DNA of 64,000 nt from Marinitoga lauensis. GTDB lineage: Bacteria > Thermotogota > Thermotogae > Petrotogales > Petrotogaceae. A program made the position numbers and the translations under genes. This document shows, piece after piece, positions 47,179-56,519 of this stretch. The DNA lies in contig NZ_QHLX01000002.1 of the NCBI RefSeq assembly GCF_004135675.1, forward strand, positions 310,001-374,000. Direction: 5' to 3'. The notes under the pieces were generated by a model, which searched no databases, had not been told where the DNA came from, and saw nothing but the letters and a program-made list of their open reading frames with translations. The first letter of the stretch is position 1. Each line of letters begins with the position of its first letter.

Positions 47179-48914
47179 ATGCACCGAAAAAAGATACCTT
47201 ATGGCGAGCAAAATTTTGAAAGGTTAATAACACAAAATTACTATTATGTAGATAGAACAAGATATATTGAACTATTGGAGAATCTTGATGAAAAATATAT
47301 AGTCTTTTTAAGACCGAGAAAATTTGGTAAAACATTATTTTTAGATATGTTAAGTAAATATTATGATATAAAAGATAAAGAGAAAAATAATGGGTTATTT
47401 AATGATTTATATATAGATAAAAACCCACAAAAGAAAAAAATAATTATTATATATTAACTTTTAATTTTTCCGGAATACAGACAGAAGATGAAGATGTTTT
47501 TATAAATAGTTTTAGAAATGCAATAATAACCTCATTAAAGTCATTTAATAATAGATATGATATGAATATAGATATTAAAAACGAGTATTTACAGGCATCC
47601 GATATAATTAGAGATTTTTTTGAAAGCGCAAAAAGGAGATTGAATAGACCTATATATTTATTAATAGATGAGTATGATCATTTTGCAAATGAATTATTGA
47701 GCTTTAATTTAGAATTATTTAAAAAAAGCATAACCAGCCAGGGATTTGTAAGAAATTTTTATGAAGAAATAAAGAAGGGAACACAAACAATAGTAGAAAG
47801 AATATTTATGACGGGAGTTAGTCCTATAATGCTTGATTCTTTAACCAGTGGATTTAATATAACAATGAATATTTCGCTGGATAAAGAATTTAATGGAATG
47901 TTGGGATTTATGAAGAAGGAAGTAAAAGAGATACTTGAGTATTATGAAATATATTCAGAAGATTTATTGAAAGAAATGGAAGAAAATTATAATGGATATA
48001 GATTTAATCCTGATGCAAAAACTACAATATATAATCCTGATATGGTTTTTTATTTTATAATAAAATACAGGAAAGAAAATAAATCTCCTGAAAAAATAAT
48101 AGATGATAATATAATAAGTGATTATAAAAAGGTACAGAATTTATTTAAATTGGGCGAGTTAATAGGTATAAAAATAACAGAAGATACAAAAGAAAGAAAA
48201 AAAGAAAGTGAGAGAATAATTATCGGTAATTTATTGAATGAAATACTATTGAAAGAGCGAACGCCAATAACAGAATTAACAACGATGTTTACTCCAGAAC
48301 GAAGGATTGAAATAAAGGATATAAAATCATTATTATACTATCTTGGTTTTTTGACAATGGAAAAAGAAGGAATAATTACGTATTTAAAAATACCTAATTA
48401 TTCAATGAAAAAAATATATTCAGATTATTTTACTGAGTATATTGAAGAAAACTTAACAGAATATATAGATCCTGAAGAAATAGAAACAGGTATAAGAGAA
48501 ATGATAATAAATGGTAAGATAGACTTATTTGCCAGGGGGATAGAAAAAATATTGCAGAAGTTGGATAACAGAATATATATGGGATTTGATGAAAAATATA
48601 TAAAGTTATTAATGTATAGTTATTTGGTACTTTCTCCATATTTAACAGTAAAAATGGAATATCCAGTAGAAAAAGGGTATATAGATATTGCAATATTCAG
48701 AAGGTATAATGATGTTCCATATGAAAGTATAATAGAAGTAAAATACATAAAGCAAAATGAATTTAGTGAAGAAAAATTGAAAAGAAAGATAAAAGAATCG
48801 AGAGAGCAAATTGAAAGATATAAAAAATCATATGAACTAAATTATAAGAAAATAAAAAAATACATAGTAATATTTGTTGGGAAAGAAGTGAAATATATCG
48901 AAGAAATGGAATGA
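47179..48914 (+). CDS. AAA-ATPase-like protein with PD-(D/E)XK nuclease domain, C, one apparent frameshift
   Basis: The third protein of this family here. [20 protein letters not shown] is the start, Walker [10 protein letters not shown] near residue 45-53, and Walker [14 protein letters not shown] after the break. The frame stops at 47457 following the A7 run 47434-47440; one added A gives [20 protein letters not shown] and a 578-residue protein. [11 protein letters not shown] matches the conserved YNGY segment. The C-terminal nuclease motif is [13 protein letters not shown] then [12 protein letters not shown]. It starts 5 bp after hemW. Confidence 0.82.
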
Positions 48915-48961
48915 GTATGAATTCAGAAAAAAGATTAAATATATACAAAGAGGTGGATTTA

Positions 48962-49471
48962 ATGGATATGAAGGATAGGGTGGATGAATATATAAAGGAT
49001 TTGATTGATAAGAAATTTGAAGAGAAAAAGTCAGGTAAAGAATGGGATCAATATTTTATGAAAATAGCTTTTCTTGTGAGTGAAAGGTCATCGTGTACTC
49101 ATAGAAAGGTAGGAGCGGTTATTGTAAAGGATAAACGTATATTGGCTACAGGGTATAATCAACCACCGTCTGGATTTCCACATTGTGATGTAATTGGATG
49201 TATTAGAGATGATTTGAGTATAAAAAGTGGGGAATATCAGGAGATTTGTTACGGCCTTCATGCAGAACAAAATGCATTAATGCAGGCTGCTAAGTTTGGT
49301 ATATCTACCGATGGAGCTTCAATATATGTTACGCATCAACCATGTTCTATTTGCGCAAGATTAATAATTAATGCTGGAATAAAAAGGGTTATATATGGCG
49401 GTAATTATCCTGATGCATTAACAAAACTATTTTTTAAACAAACTGGTGTAGAATTTAGGAAGATACTCTGA
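48962..49471 (+). CDS. dCMP/cytidine deaminase family protein (ComEB-like)
   Basis: A 169-residue zinc deaminase. [20 protein letters not shown] is the usual start, [20 protein letters not shown] follows, HAEQNAL gives the zinc-binding His and catalytic Glu (about 102-108), and [11 protein letters not shown] the two cysteines (about 127-137). It probably converts dCMP to dUMP for thymidylate synthesis. ATG 48962 follows AGAGGTGG; in-frame ATGs from 48911 overlap the upstream ATPase and are less likely. Confidence 0.88.
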   Translation: MDMKDRVDEYIKDLIDKKFEEKKSGKEWDQYFMKIAFLVSERSSCTHRKVGAVIVKDKRILATGYNQPPSGFPHCDVIGCIRDDLSIKSGEYQEICYGLHAEQNALMQAAKFGISTDGASIYVTHQPCSICARLIINAGIKRVIYGGNYPDALTKLFFKQTGVEFRKIL

Positions 49472-49618
49472 ATCCCTTTATATGTTATGAGGAATAATTA
49501 TATTGAATCATATAGATAAAATAAAGGAATATTATGTAATATGGTATTTGAAAAATTGGTTATTTTGAGAGAAAATAATATATGAATTCTAATGTTTCTA
49601 AAACTTCGGAGGTGTGTT

Positions 49619-50446
49619 ATGCCTAATCAAAAGTATTTTCAATATGTTAGAAAAGATCGTCTTCCAAATGTCTGGTGTCCAGGTTGCGGTAATGGAATTA
49701 TAATGAAATCATTTATTGAAGCAGCGGGTAATCTTGGTCTGGATAAAAATAAGGTTGCTGTAGTTTCTGGTATAGGATGTTCTTCAAGGGTAACAGGATA
49801 TCTTGATTTTAATACCTTACATACTTTGCATGGAAGAGCTATTCCTTTTGCAACGGGAGTTAAATTGGCAAGGCCAGATTTAGAAGTTGTTGTTATGGGT
49901 GGAGATGGAGATATGCTGGCCATTGGCGGAAATCACTTTATTCATGCATGTAGAAGAAATATGGATTTAACAGTAATATTATTTAATAATACAATTTATG
50001 GTATGACAGGTGGGCAGTATTCGCCAACAACACCACATGAAGCAATTGCATCAACAGCACCATATGGTAATTTAGAGAATAATTTTGATCCAGTTAAAAT
50101 GGCAATATCTTCTGGTGCAACATATGTAGCAAGAAGTACGGTATATCATTATACACAAAGTGTAAAATATATTGAAGAAGCTATTAAACATAAAGGAATG
50201 TCTGTTGTTGAAATAGTTTCTAATTGTCATACATATTTTGGTAGATATAATGGTATGAGTAAGCCGGCTCAATTTATGGAATATTTCAAGAAAAGTACAG
50301 TTACATTGTCAAAGGCAAAAACTATGTCAGAGGAAGAATTAAAAGGAAAAATAATTATTGGTGAATTCCATAATGATGAAAGTAGAAAGACTTATCTTGA
50401 ACTATATGAAGAACTATCTGAACAATTGGGTGGTGTTGCAAAATGA
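49619..50446 (+). CDS. korB: 2-oxoacid:ferredoxin oxidoreductase, beta subunit (KorB-like)
   Basis: A 275-residue thiamine diphosphate subunit. LPNVWCPGCGNGIIMKSF lies near residue 18, VSGIGCSSRVTGYLDFNTLH near 47, and the ThDP motif VVMGGDGDMLAIGGNHFIHA ending ILFNNTIYGMTGGQYSPTTP near 95-135. The enzyme oxidatively decarboxylates a 2-oxoacid, probably 2-oxoglutarate, reducing ferredoxin. The ATG at 49619 has CGGAGGTG before it. Its stop overlaps the gamma subunit start by 4 bases. The alpha subunit that should pair with it is not in the adjacent sequence. Confidence 0.9.
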   Translation: MPNQKYFQYVRKDRLPNVWCPGCGNGIIMKSFIEAAGNLGLDKNKVAVVSGIGCSSRVTGYLDFNTLHTLHGRAIPFATGVKLARPDLEVVVMGGDGDMLAIGGNHFIHACRRNMDLTVILFNNTIYGMTGGQYSPTTPHEAIASTAPYGNLENNFDPVKMAISSGATYVARSTVYHYTQSVKYIEEAIKHKGMSVVEIVSNCHTYFGRYNGMSKPAQFMEYFKKSTVTLSKAKTMSEEELKGKIIIGEFHNDESRKTYLELYEELSEQLGGVAK

Positions 50447-51036
50447 ATTTAAAGGAACCAAGAAGTATTAGAATTAGTGGTATGGGTGGTCAGGGAAATA
50501 TCCTTATGGGTCTTATCCTTGCGGAATCTCTTGTAAGTGAAGGTTATTGGGTTGTGCAATCTCAACATTATGGAGCACAGGTTAGAGGTGGTTTATCTTT
50601 CTGTGATGTTTTATATTCTGAGGAGGTTATTGATTATCCAAAGGCAGAAGCTTTTGATGTATTGTATATTATGAATGATATAGCTTTTCCACATTTAACA
50701 ATGATAAAAAACAATGGAATAGTTTTTTATGATAGTTCTTATATAAAAGCATTACCACAAACAGTTTCCAGAATTACAAAAAAGATTGTCGCTATTCCTG
50801 CATCAAAATTAGCATATGAAGAATTAGGAAATACCAATGTCGCTAATATGATAGGCCTTGGAGCTATTGCAAAGAATTGCGAGATAGTGAAACTTGATAC
50901 ATTGATTAGAGTGATGAAAAAACGCGTTAATCCAAGATTTTTTGAGATAGATGAAAAAGCTTTAAAGATAGGATATAATTATACAAATAAAAAGTATGAA
51001 ATAAAAACAAATGAGAAAAATGGAAGAGGATTGTGA
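50443..51036 (+). CDS. korC: 2-oxoacid:ferredoxin oxidoreductase, gamma subunit (KorC-like)
   Basis: A 197-residue protein with RISGMGGQGNILMGLILAES at residues 10-29 and SQHYGAQVRGGLSFCDVLYS near 50-69, both typical of the gamma (PF01558) subunit. NVANMIGLGAIAK near 135 is another conserved segment. It works in the complex with the alpha and beta subunits in the cytoplasm. It overlaps korB and is followed at once by the diacylglycerol kinase gene. Confidence 0.9.
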   Translation: MNLKEPRSIRISGMGGQGNILMGLILAESLVSEGYWVVQSQHYGAQVRGGLSFCDVLYSEEVIDYPKAEAFDVLYIMNDIAFPHLTMIKNNGIVFYDSSYIKALPQTVSRITKKIVAIPASKLAYEELGNTNVANMIGLGAIAKNCEIVKLDTLIRVMKKRVNPRFFEIDEKALKIGYNYTNKKYEIKTNEKNGRGL

Positions 51037-51479
51037 TGAGAAAATTTTCCAGAAGTTTTTCTTTTGCGATAAAAGGACTTTTTGAGGTTTTTAGATCGCA
51101 GAGGAATTTTAAGATTCAAACAATATTTGCTTTAATAGCGTTTGTACTTGCTTTTACGTTAAATCTTAATGAAGGACAGATATTATGGATAACCCTCTCT
51201 GTTTCTATGGTATTGATACTTGAGACAGTTAATACGTTAATTGAAAAAATGATGGATTTAATACATCCTCATTATAATCCTGTTGTGGGAGTAATAAAAG
51301 ATTTAGGAGCTGCTGCGGTTTTAATCGCAGCAACTTTTTCTATTGTAGTTGCAGTTGTGATATTTGGAGGTAAGGTTTTTAATTGGCCACCCAAGTATGG
51401 TATAATTATAGGTATAGCCTTTATTATTTTCATTATGATGGGAAGTCTCTTTAAAGGGAGGGAAAAAAATGGTCGATGA
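51036..51479 (+). CDS. dgkA: Diacylglycerol/undecaprenol kinase (DgkA family)
   Basis: A 147-residue integral membrane protein. MRKFSRSFSFAIKGLFEVFR begins it, three helices follow, and the catalytic signatures ETVNTLIEKMMDL (about 70-82) and KDLGAAAVLIAA are present. In Gram-positive-like lineages this family phosphorylates undecaprenol, feeding the same lipid carrier the glycan genes need. A fourth hydrophobic segment and a KGREKNGR tail extend it beyond the usual 120-130 residues. The ATG at 51036 shares a base with the korC stop codon, and cheB starts 11 bases before its end. Confidence 0.87.
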   Translation: MRKFSRSFSFAIKGLFEVFRSQRNFKIQTIFALIAFVLAFTLNLNEGQILWITLSVSMVLILETVNTLIEKMMDLIHPHYNPVVGVIKDLGAAAVLIAATFSIVVAVVIFGGKVFNWPPKYGIIIGIAFIIFIMMGSLFKGREKNGR

Positions 51480-52518
51480 TGTAATAAAAGTTTTAATAGT
51501 AGACGATTCAGGATTTATGAGAATGGTTTTAAAGGATATTATAGAAAAACAATCAGATATGAAGGTTATTGGAATTGCTAAAACGGGTCTTGAGGGTGTT
51601 GAGAAAGCTATAGAATTAAAACCAGATGTTATAACTATGGATGTTGAAATGCCTGAATTAAATGGACTTGAAGCTGTAAAGCTTATAATGAAAAAGAATC
51701 CTACACCTATTATTATGGTAAGTAGTTTAACTTCAAAAGACTCTGAAATAACTATTGAAGCTCTTGAGAATGGTGCAGTTGATTTTATACAAAAACCGGC
51801 TGGTAGTGTATCATGGACATTTAGAACAGTGGCAGATGAATTGTTGGAAAAAATAAGAAACGCTTCTAAGGTTGATCCAACAAAATTAACAAGGAAAATA
51901 ACAATTAGGACTAAAAAGCCAAGAATTACTTCCCTTTTAAGAGGAAAAAAGATAGTATTAATTGCTTCATCTACGGGTGGTCCGAGGTCACTGGATGCAA
52001 TTATTCCCAATTTACCTAAAGGAATTAATGTTCCTGTTGTTGTGGTTCAACATATGCCTCCAGGGTTTACAAAGTCGCTTGCGGATAGATTAAATAGAAT
52101 TTCTGAATTAACGGTAAAAGAGGCAGAGGATAATGAAGAGCTAAAACCTGATACGGTATATATTGCACCTGGTAACTTTCATTTAGGTTTAAAGGCAAAT
52201 GGTTCAAGGGTTTATACGTATCTGGATAAGTCAGATAAGATAAATAATGTAAGACCTGCAGCCGATTTTACATTTAATGATGCAGCAGAGATATATAAAG
52301 GGAATATAGTTGCGGCTATTTTAACCGGTATGGGAAAAGATGGAGCAAAAGGAGCATTTAAGATAAAACATTACGGTGGAAAGATAATAGCAGAATCTCC
52401 AAAAACATGTGTAGTATATGGTATGCCAAAAGCAGTGGTTGAAGAAAATTATGCAGACTTTATCCTGCCAAATTATGATATAGCCGAGAAAATAGTTGAA
52501 TTGTTAGGAGGAAAGTGA
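51469..52518 (+). CDS. cheB: CheB chemotaxis protein-glutamate methylesterase
   Basis: A 349-residue two-domain protein. The receiver domain has VLIVDDSGFMRMVLKDII (acidic Asp pair), DVITMDVEMPELNGLEAV with the phosphorylation Asp near residue 59, and VSSLTSKDS, with the Lys IQKPAGS. The C-terminal esterase domain has the catalytic Ser in IASSTGGPRSLD (about 165), His in VVQHMPPGFT and Asp in LTGMGKDGAKG. It removes methyl groups from chemoreceptors when phosphorylated by CheA. No other chemotaxis gene is adjacent. Confidence 0.95.
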   Translation: MVDDVIKVLIVDDSGFMRMVLKDIIEKQSDMKVIGIAKTGLEGVEKAIELKPDVITMDVEMPELNGLEAVKLIMKKNPTPIIMVSSLTSKDSEITIEALENGAVDFIQKPAGSVSWTFRTVADELLEKIRNASKVDPTKLTRKITIRTKKPRITSLLRGKKIVLIASSTGGPRSLDAIIPNLPKGINVPVVVVQHMPPGFTKSLADRLNRISELTVKEAEDNEELKPDTVYIAPGNFHLGLKANGSRVYTYLDKSDKINNVRPAADFTFNDAAEIYKGNIVAAILTGMGKDGAKGAFKIKHYGGKIIAESPKTCVVYGMPKAVVEENYADFILPNYDIAEKIVELLGGK

Positions 52519-53339
52519 TGAAAACACGGTTTATTTTTTTATTTTTGTTTTTACCATTATTAATTTTTTCTGTAAAAACATATACCTATACCATTAAAAG
52601 TGGTGATTCTCTGGAAAAGATAGCATATAAGCTCAATATTCCTTTATCAATTATTATTGATTATAATCCGGAATATGCATATAGAAAATATCTATATGCT
52701 GGAGAAAAATTAATTGTACCGGAGAAACCAGTGTATGTATATAGAGTTAAATCTGGAGATAGCTTAAGTTATATTGCAAAAACTTTTTTTTCAGATGCAA
52801 GTTTAATAGCAGAGTACAATAATATACAGGATCCTAATTTGTTATATATAGGTCAGAAATTGGAAATTCCATATGAATATATAGGGTTGAGTTTTAATAG
52901 AAATGTAGCAGTTTCGTGGCCAGTGTGGGGAGAATTGACTTCATTATATGGCTGGAGAATACATCCTATATATCATGATAAAAGATTTCATTCTGGTGTA
53001 GATATTGCTTTAAGTGAAGGGTTACCAATTTTGTCTGCTGTTACAGGGAAGGTAGTAGAAGTAAAGAAAGATAATGGATACGGTATATATGTAAAAATAA
53101 AAGCAGGAAAACATTATTATATATTTGCACATATGTCAAAAGCATTAGCGGTGCCTGGAGAGATAGTAAAAAAAGGGGAGTTAATTGGCAGAGTTGGTTC
53201 TACAGGTATATCTACAGGTCCTCATGTTCATTTTGAAGTGAGAACACTGGCAGATAAATCAATTGATCCAATGGGGTTATTACCTGGTTTTAAATATGCG
53301 CATGTCCCGATAGAAAAACATTATATGGGTGGTAATTGA
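52518..53339 (+). CDS. Exported LysM/M23 peptidoglycan endopeptidase
   Basis: A 273-residue protein. A signal peptide (MKTRFIFLFLFLPLLIFSVK) is followed by two LysM domains, YTIKSGDSLEKIAYKLNIPL and YRVKSGDSLSYIAKTFFSDA, then a LytM/M23 domain with zinc ligands in RFHSGVDIALSEG (His, Asp) and TGPHVHFEVR (HxH). Such enzymes cut peptide cross-links in peptidoglycan during growth or division. It starts on the last base of the cheB stop and is followed by an amidase, so the two probably act together on the wall. Confidence 0.9.
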   Translation: MKTRFIFLFLFLPLLIFSVKTYTYTIKSGDSLEKIAYKLNIPLSIIIDYNPEYAYRKYLYAGEKLIVPEKPVYVYRVKSGDSLSYIAKTFFSDASLIAEYNNIQDPNLLYIGQKLEIPYEYIGLSFNRNVAVSWPVWGELTSLYGWRIHPIYHDKRFHSGVDIALSEGLPILSAVTGKVVEVKKDNGYGIYVKIKAGKHYYIFAHMSKALAVPGEIVKKGELIGRVGSTGISTGPHVHFEVRTLADKSIDPMGLLPGFKYAHVPIEKHYMGGN

Positions 53340-53341
53340 TA

Positions 53342-54706
53342 ATGAGAAAGAAAATAATTTTAATAGTTTTAATATTAGTGACATCTTTTGCGTTTTCTAA
53401 AGACCTTTTTCTTCAATGGAAAAAAGTTGATAGAAATAATTATATTGAGAAAAACAATGCCGTTTTTCTCAATATTTCTTATTTAGAAAAACTTGGATAT
53501 AATATTATGGGAACATCAGAGAATCTGTTTATTATCAAATTTGATGATACATGGTCTGGTGTAGTTTTCCCGAAGGCTGGAATTGCCATTATTAATTCTT
53601 CAGAAAGCATATCATTGAATTATGATGATTTTATCTTTCAGAATAAAACATATTTTGTAAAATTAAGTGTTCTTGCAAAGTTAGCAAATCTTGAATATTT
53701 TGAAAATTCTAAAGGGTATTATTTGAATTATAAGCTTGCAAAATTAAAGAGTATAGATGGATTTTTGGTTAAAGATAAGCTCAGAGTTATAATGGAGTTT
53801 TCTTCACGACCAGAAAAGTATGAAGTTTACTCCTTAACCTCTGTTCCTGGATATTTAATAAAGGTATATGGAGCAGAGATACCTGAAGTATCCTTTTCTA
53901 AGGAATTTAATAATAAGTTTTTGAGTAGAGTTAAAGCTATGCAACATTCGCAAAAAGAAATATGGGTGACTATAATTCTGGGTGCAGAGGCAAAGAAATA
54001 TACAAAAATGGAAGAAAATGGAAGAATTATTCTTGATATAGAGATGACAGAAGATTTTACAAAACCCGTAGTAGTTCTCGATCCTGGACATGGTGATTTC
54101 GATCCTGGAACACTGGGATATCTTGGAACAAAAGAAAAAGATATGGCGTTAAAGGTTGCTTTGAAAACCAAAGAATTATTAAAGAAAAATAAAAACATAC
54201 GGGTGTATTTAACAAGAGACACGGACAAATTTGTGGAATTATATAATAGAGCAAAGATAGCAAATGACTTACATGCTGATTTATTTGTGAGTATTCATTT
54301 GAATTCGTATCTTGAAAATAGAAGCATTAGAGGATCGGAAATATATTATTTTGCTTTTTCTGATGATAAATATGCGAGAAAGATAGCCAGAAAAGAAAAT
54401 TTAGATATGAATGATAATAAGGATATTATAGAATCGAGGGTTGTTGAGAAGAAGAATTCTATACCTGAAAGTAAAAAAATGGCAGATCTTCTGAAAAAGC
54501 ATGTGAAAGAAAATAAGATTCCTTTTAGATCTATCAAACCAGCGGAATTTGCAGTATTAGCATATACTAAATGTCCTGCAGTATTATTTGAATTGGAATT
54601 TTTGTCAAATCCAACTGTTGAAGTTAGTTTCATATCCGGGAAATATGTGGATTTGTTTGCAAAAATTATTGCTGATTCAATATTGGAATATTTTGGAATA
54701 AAGTAA
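53342..54706 (+). CDS. Exported N-acetylmuramoyl-L-alanine amidase (amidase_3)
   Basis: A 454-residue protein. Signal peptide MRKKIILIVLILVTSFAFSK, then an N-terminal region of about 210 residues resembling copper-amine-oxidase-like/AMIN domains, then the amidase_3 domain: VVVLDPGHGDFDPGTLGYLG with the first zinc His (about 246), Glu in TKEKDMAL, SIHLNSY with the His, and the final catalytic Glu in VLFELEFLSNP. It removes stem peptides from glycan strands. The start ATG lies 3 bp after the upstream stop. Confidence 0.9.
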   Translation: MRKKIILIVLILVTSFAFSKDLFLQWKKVDRNNYIEKNNAVFLNISYLEKLGYNIMGTSENLFIIKFDDTWSGVVFPKAGIAIINSSESISLNYDDFIFQNKTYFVKLSVLAKLANLEYFENSKGYYLNYKLAKLKSIDGFLVKDKLRVIMEFSSRPEKYEVYSLTSVPGYLIKVYGAEIPEVSFSKEFNNKFLSRVKAMQHSQKEIWVTIILGAEAKKYTKMEENGRIILDIEMTEDFTKPVVVLDPGHGDFDPGTLGYLGTKEKDMALKVALKTKELLKKNKNIRVYLTRDTDKFVELYNRAKIANDLHADLFVSIHLNSYLENRSIRGSEIYYFAFSDDKYARKIARKENLDMNDNKDIIESRVVEKKNSIPESKKMADLLKKHVKENKIPFRSIKPAEFAVLAYTKCPAVLFELEFLSNPTVEVSFISGKYVDLFAKIIADSILEYFGIK

Positions 54707-54743
54707 GAATTAAAAATTAACAAATTAGTTGCGAAAAATTTTC

Positions 54744-54772
54744 TTGATTTATAATGTTTCTTATGTTATAAT
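54744..54772 (+). promoter_or_regulatory. Promoter of the tRNA-Asn gene
   Basis: TTGATT at 54744-54749, a 17-base spacer, and TATAAT at 54767-54772, 16 bases before the tRNA start. Both match the sigma-70 consensus well. Confidence 0.8.
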
Positions 54773-54788
54773 ATACCTCGGAAGTTGT

Positions 54789-54862
54789 TCCGGCGTAGCT
54801 CAACGGTAGAGCGGGTGGCTGTTAACCACTAGGCTGGGGTTCGAATCCCTCCGCCGGAGCCA
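54789..54862 (+). tRNA. tRNA-Asn (anticodon GTT)
   Basis: A full cloverleaf: acceptor TCCGGCG pairs with CGCCGGA, the D arm contains AGCTCAACGGTAGAGC, the anticodon arm GTGGCTGTTAACCAC places GTT in the loop, and the T arm has GGGGTTCGAATCCC. Discriminator G and an encoded CCA end at 54862. It reads AAC/AAU. It has its own promoter and terminator. Confidence 0.97.
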
Positions 54863-54867
54863 TAACC

Positions 54868-54895
54868 AAAGTCCAGCGAAAGCTGGACTTTTTTG
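54868..54895 (+). terminator. Intrinsic terminator after tRNA-Asn
   Basis: AAAGTCCAGC, a GAAA tetraloop and GCTGGACTTT are followed by TTTG and further T. A strong hairpin six bases after the tRNA. Confidence 0.9.
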
Positions 54896-54980
54896 TTTTT
54901 TGTGATATAATAAAAATACAAATATATCTTTGCTAAATATAAGTTTGCTAAATATATTTTTGTATTTTGGTGGTGAAATT

Positions 54981-56342
54981 ATGAAAATGATAAATAGAAA
55001 AAGAGAAAAAGAGTTTTTACTGAGAAAAGCAAAATCAAATGAAAGTGAGTTAATAGTAATATATGGAAGGCGAAGAGTGGGTAAGACGTTTTTACTTGAA
55101 AATACTTTTAATAATGTGCTTTTTTTTACAGCGGACCTTTCTAATACGAGTTATTTAATTGATAGATTTTCAAAGATAATAATCTCTGAATTAAAAGATT
55201 TGCCGCTTAATATACAAATTACAACATGGGATGCTTTTTTTGGATTATTAAAAACATTATTACAACAAAAGAAATATGATGCAATTATTTTTGATGAATT
55301 TCAATATATACCACAACAGGATTCATCTTTTATTTCTATTTTCCAAAGATGGTGGGATTTGGAATTTAGTAAATTAAATGTGAATTTTGTTTTATGTGGT
55401 TCCTATTCTGGTATGATTGAAAAAATAGCTTTAGAACATAATAGTCCATTATATGGTAGAAGAACAGGACAATATAAGATTCTTCCTATGGATTTTTTTG
55501 ATTCATCAAAATTCTTATCAAAATACACTCTTGAAGATAAAATTTATGTATATAGTATTACAGGTGGTATTCCATTATATTTAAAAGAATTTTCTAATTA
55601 TAGTAATTTGAAAGAAGCATTGGCTAATAAGATTTTTTCACCTGGAGAATTTTTGGTAGAAGAAGGAAAATTTTTAACAATGGAAGAATTTAAAAAAGAT
55701 CCTTCAAATTATTTTTCTATTATGAGAGTTATTGCAGATGGAAAAACAACACCTGTTGAAATTTCTAATTTTAGTGGGGTAGAGAATAGGAAAATATCAA
55801 CGTATCTTTCTAAGTTGCTTGATATTGAATTAATAAAGAAAGAATTGCCTTTTTCGTTAAAGAAATCAAAGAAAAAACCATTGTATTATATAGACGATGA
55901 ATATATAAAATTTTATTTTAAATATATTTATCCTAATATAGACATAATATATAGAGGATACGGAGAAAGGTTAGCAGAAAAGGTATTAGCAGAAATAAAT
56001 ATGTATACATCATTTACTTTTGAGAAGATTGCAAAACAATATATTGAAAAAGTAGAAAATCCGCAAAAAATTGGTAAATGGTGGAATAAAGATGTGGAAA
56101 TAGATCTGGTGGCTATTAATGAAGACACTTTAATAGTGGGAGAATATAAATTCACCAATAAAAAGGTTGATAATAGAGTATTGCAAAAATTACAGTTAAA
56201 AACACAAAAAATGATTGAAGAATTAAAATTTGAACCAGAAAATATTATATATTATTTATTTTCTAAAAGTGGATTTTATAATATAGAAGAATCGTCAAAT
56301 ATAAAACTTGTTGATCTTAATAAGATAGGAAACATTAAATGA
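54981..56342 (+). CDS. P-loop ATPase with DUF234-type nuclease-like domain (archaeal ATPase family)
   Basis: A 453-residue protein. INRKREKEFLLRKAKSNESE then IVIYGRRRVGKTFLLEN with Walker A near 33-40, DAIIFDEFQYIPQQD with Walker B near 95, and VLCGSYSGMIEKI with a sensor. A winged-helix part (about 260-300) and a C-terminal DUF234 domain with KWWNKDVEIDLVAINED and IVGEYKFTNKK, a PD-(D/E)XK-like E/D/E-x-K pattern, follow. Function of the family is unknown. TGTGATATAAT near 54901 is a likely promoter, and GGTGGTGAAATT precedes the ATG at 54981. Confidence 0.86.
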   Translation: MKMINRKREKEFLLRKAKSNESELIVIYGRRRVGKTFLLENTFNNVLFFTADLSNTSYLIDRFSKIIISELKDLPLNIQITTWDAFFGLLKTLLQQKKYDAIIFDEFQYIPQQDSSFISIFQRWWDLEFSKLNVNFVLCGSYSGMIEKIALEHNSPLYGRRTGQYKILPMDFFDSSKFLSKYTLEDKIYVYSITGGIPLYLKEFSNYSNLKEALANKIFSPGEFLVEEGKFLTMEEFKKDPSNYFSIMRVIADGKTTPVEISNFSGVENRKISTYLSKLLDIELIKKELPFSLKKSKKKPLYYIDDEYIKFYFKYIYPNIDIIYRGYGERLAEKVLAEINMYTSFTFEKIAKQYIEKVENPQKIGKWWNKDVEIDLVAINEDTLIVGEYKFTNKKVDNRVLQKLQLKTQKMIEELKFEPENIIYYLFSKSGFYNIEESSNIKLVDLNKIGNIK

Positions 56343-56348
56343 CTTAAA

Positions 56349-56378
56349 ACAAGGTGCTAGAGCACCTTGTTTTTTTAT
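56349..56378 (+). terminator. Intrinsic terminator after the DUF234 ATPase
   Basis: A ten-base stem ACAAGGTGCT / AGCACCTTGT with a two-base centre is followed by seven T. It lies seven bases after the stop codon. Confidence 0.9.
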
Positions 56379-56519
56379 TTAATAGATCGTACTAAAGTAG
56401 AACGATTTTTATCAATAGTCGTGTCATTTTAAAACGAAAATAGAAAAATCATAAAAAATAGTATTAAATTAAAACGAAATATGATATAATTAGTATTAGA
56501 AAAGAACGGAGGTGATAAA

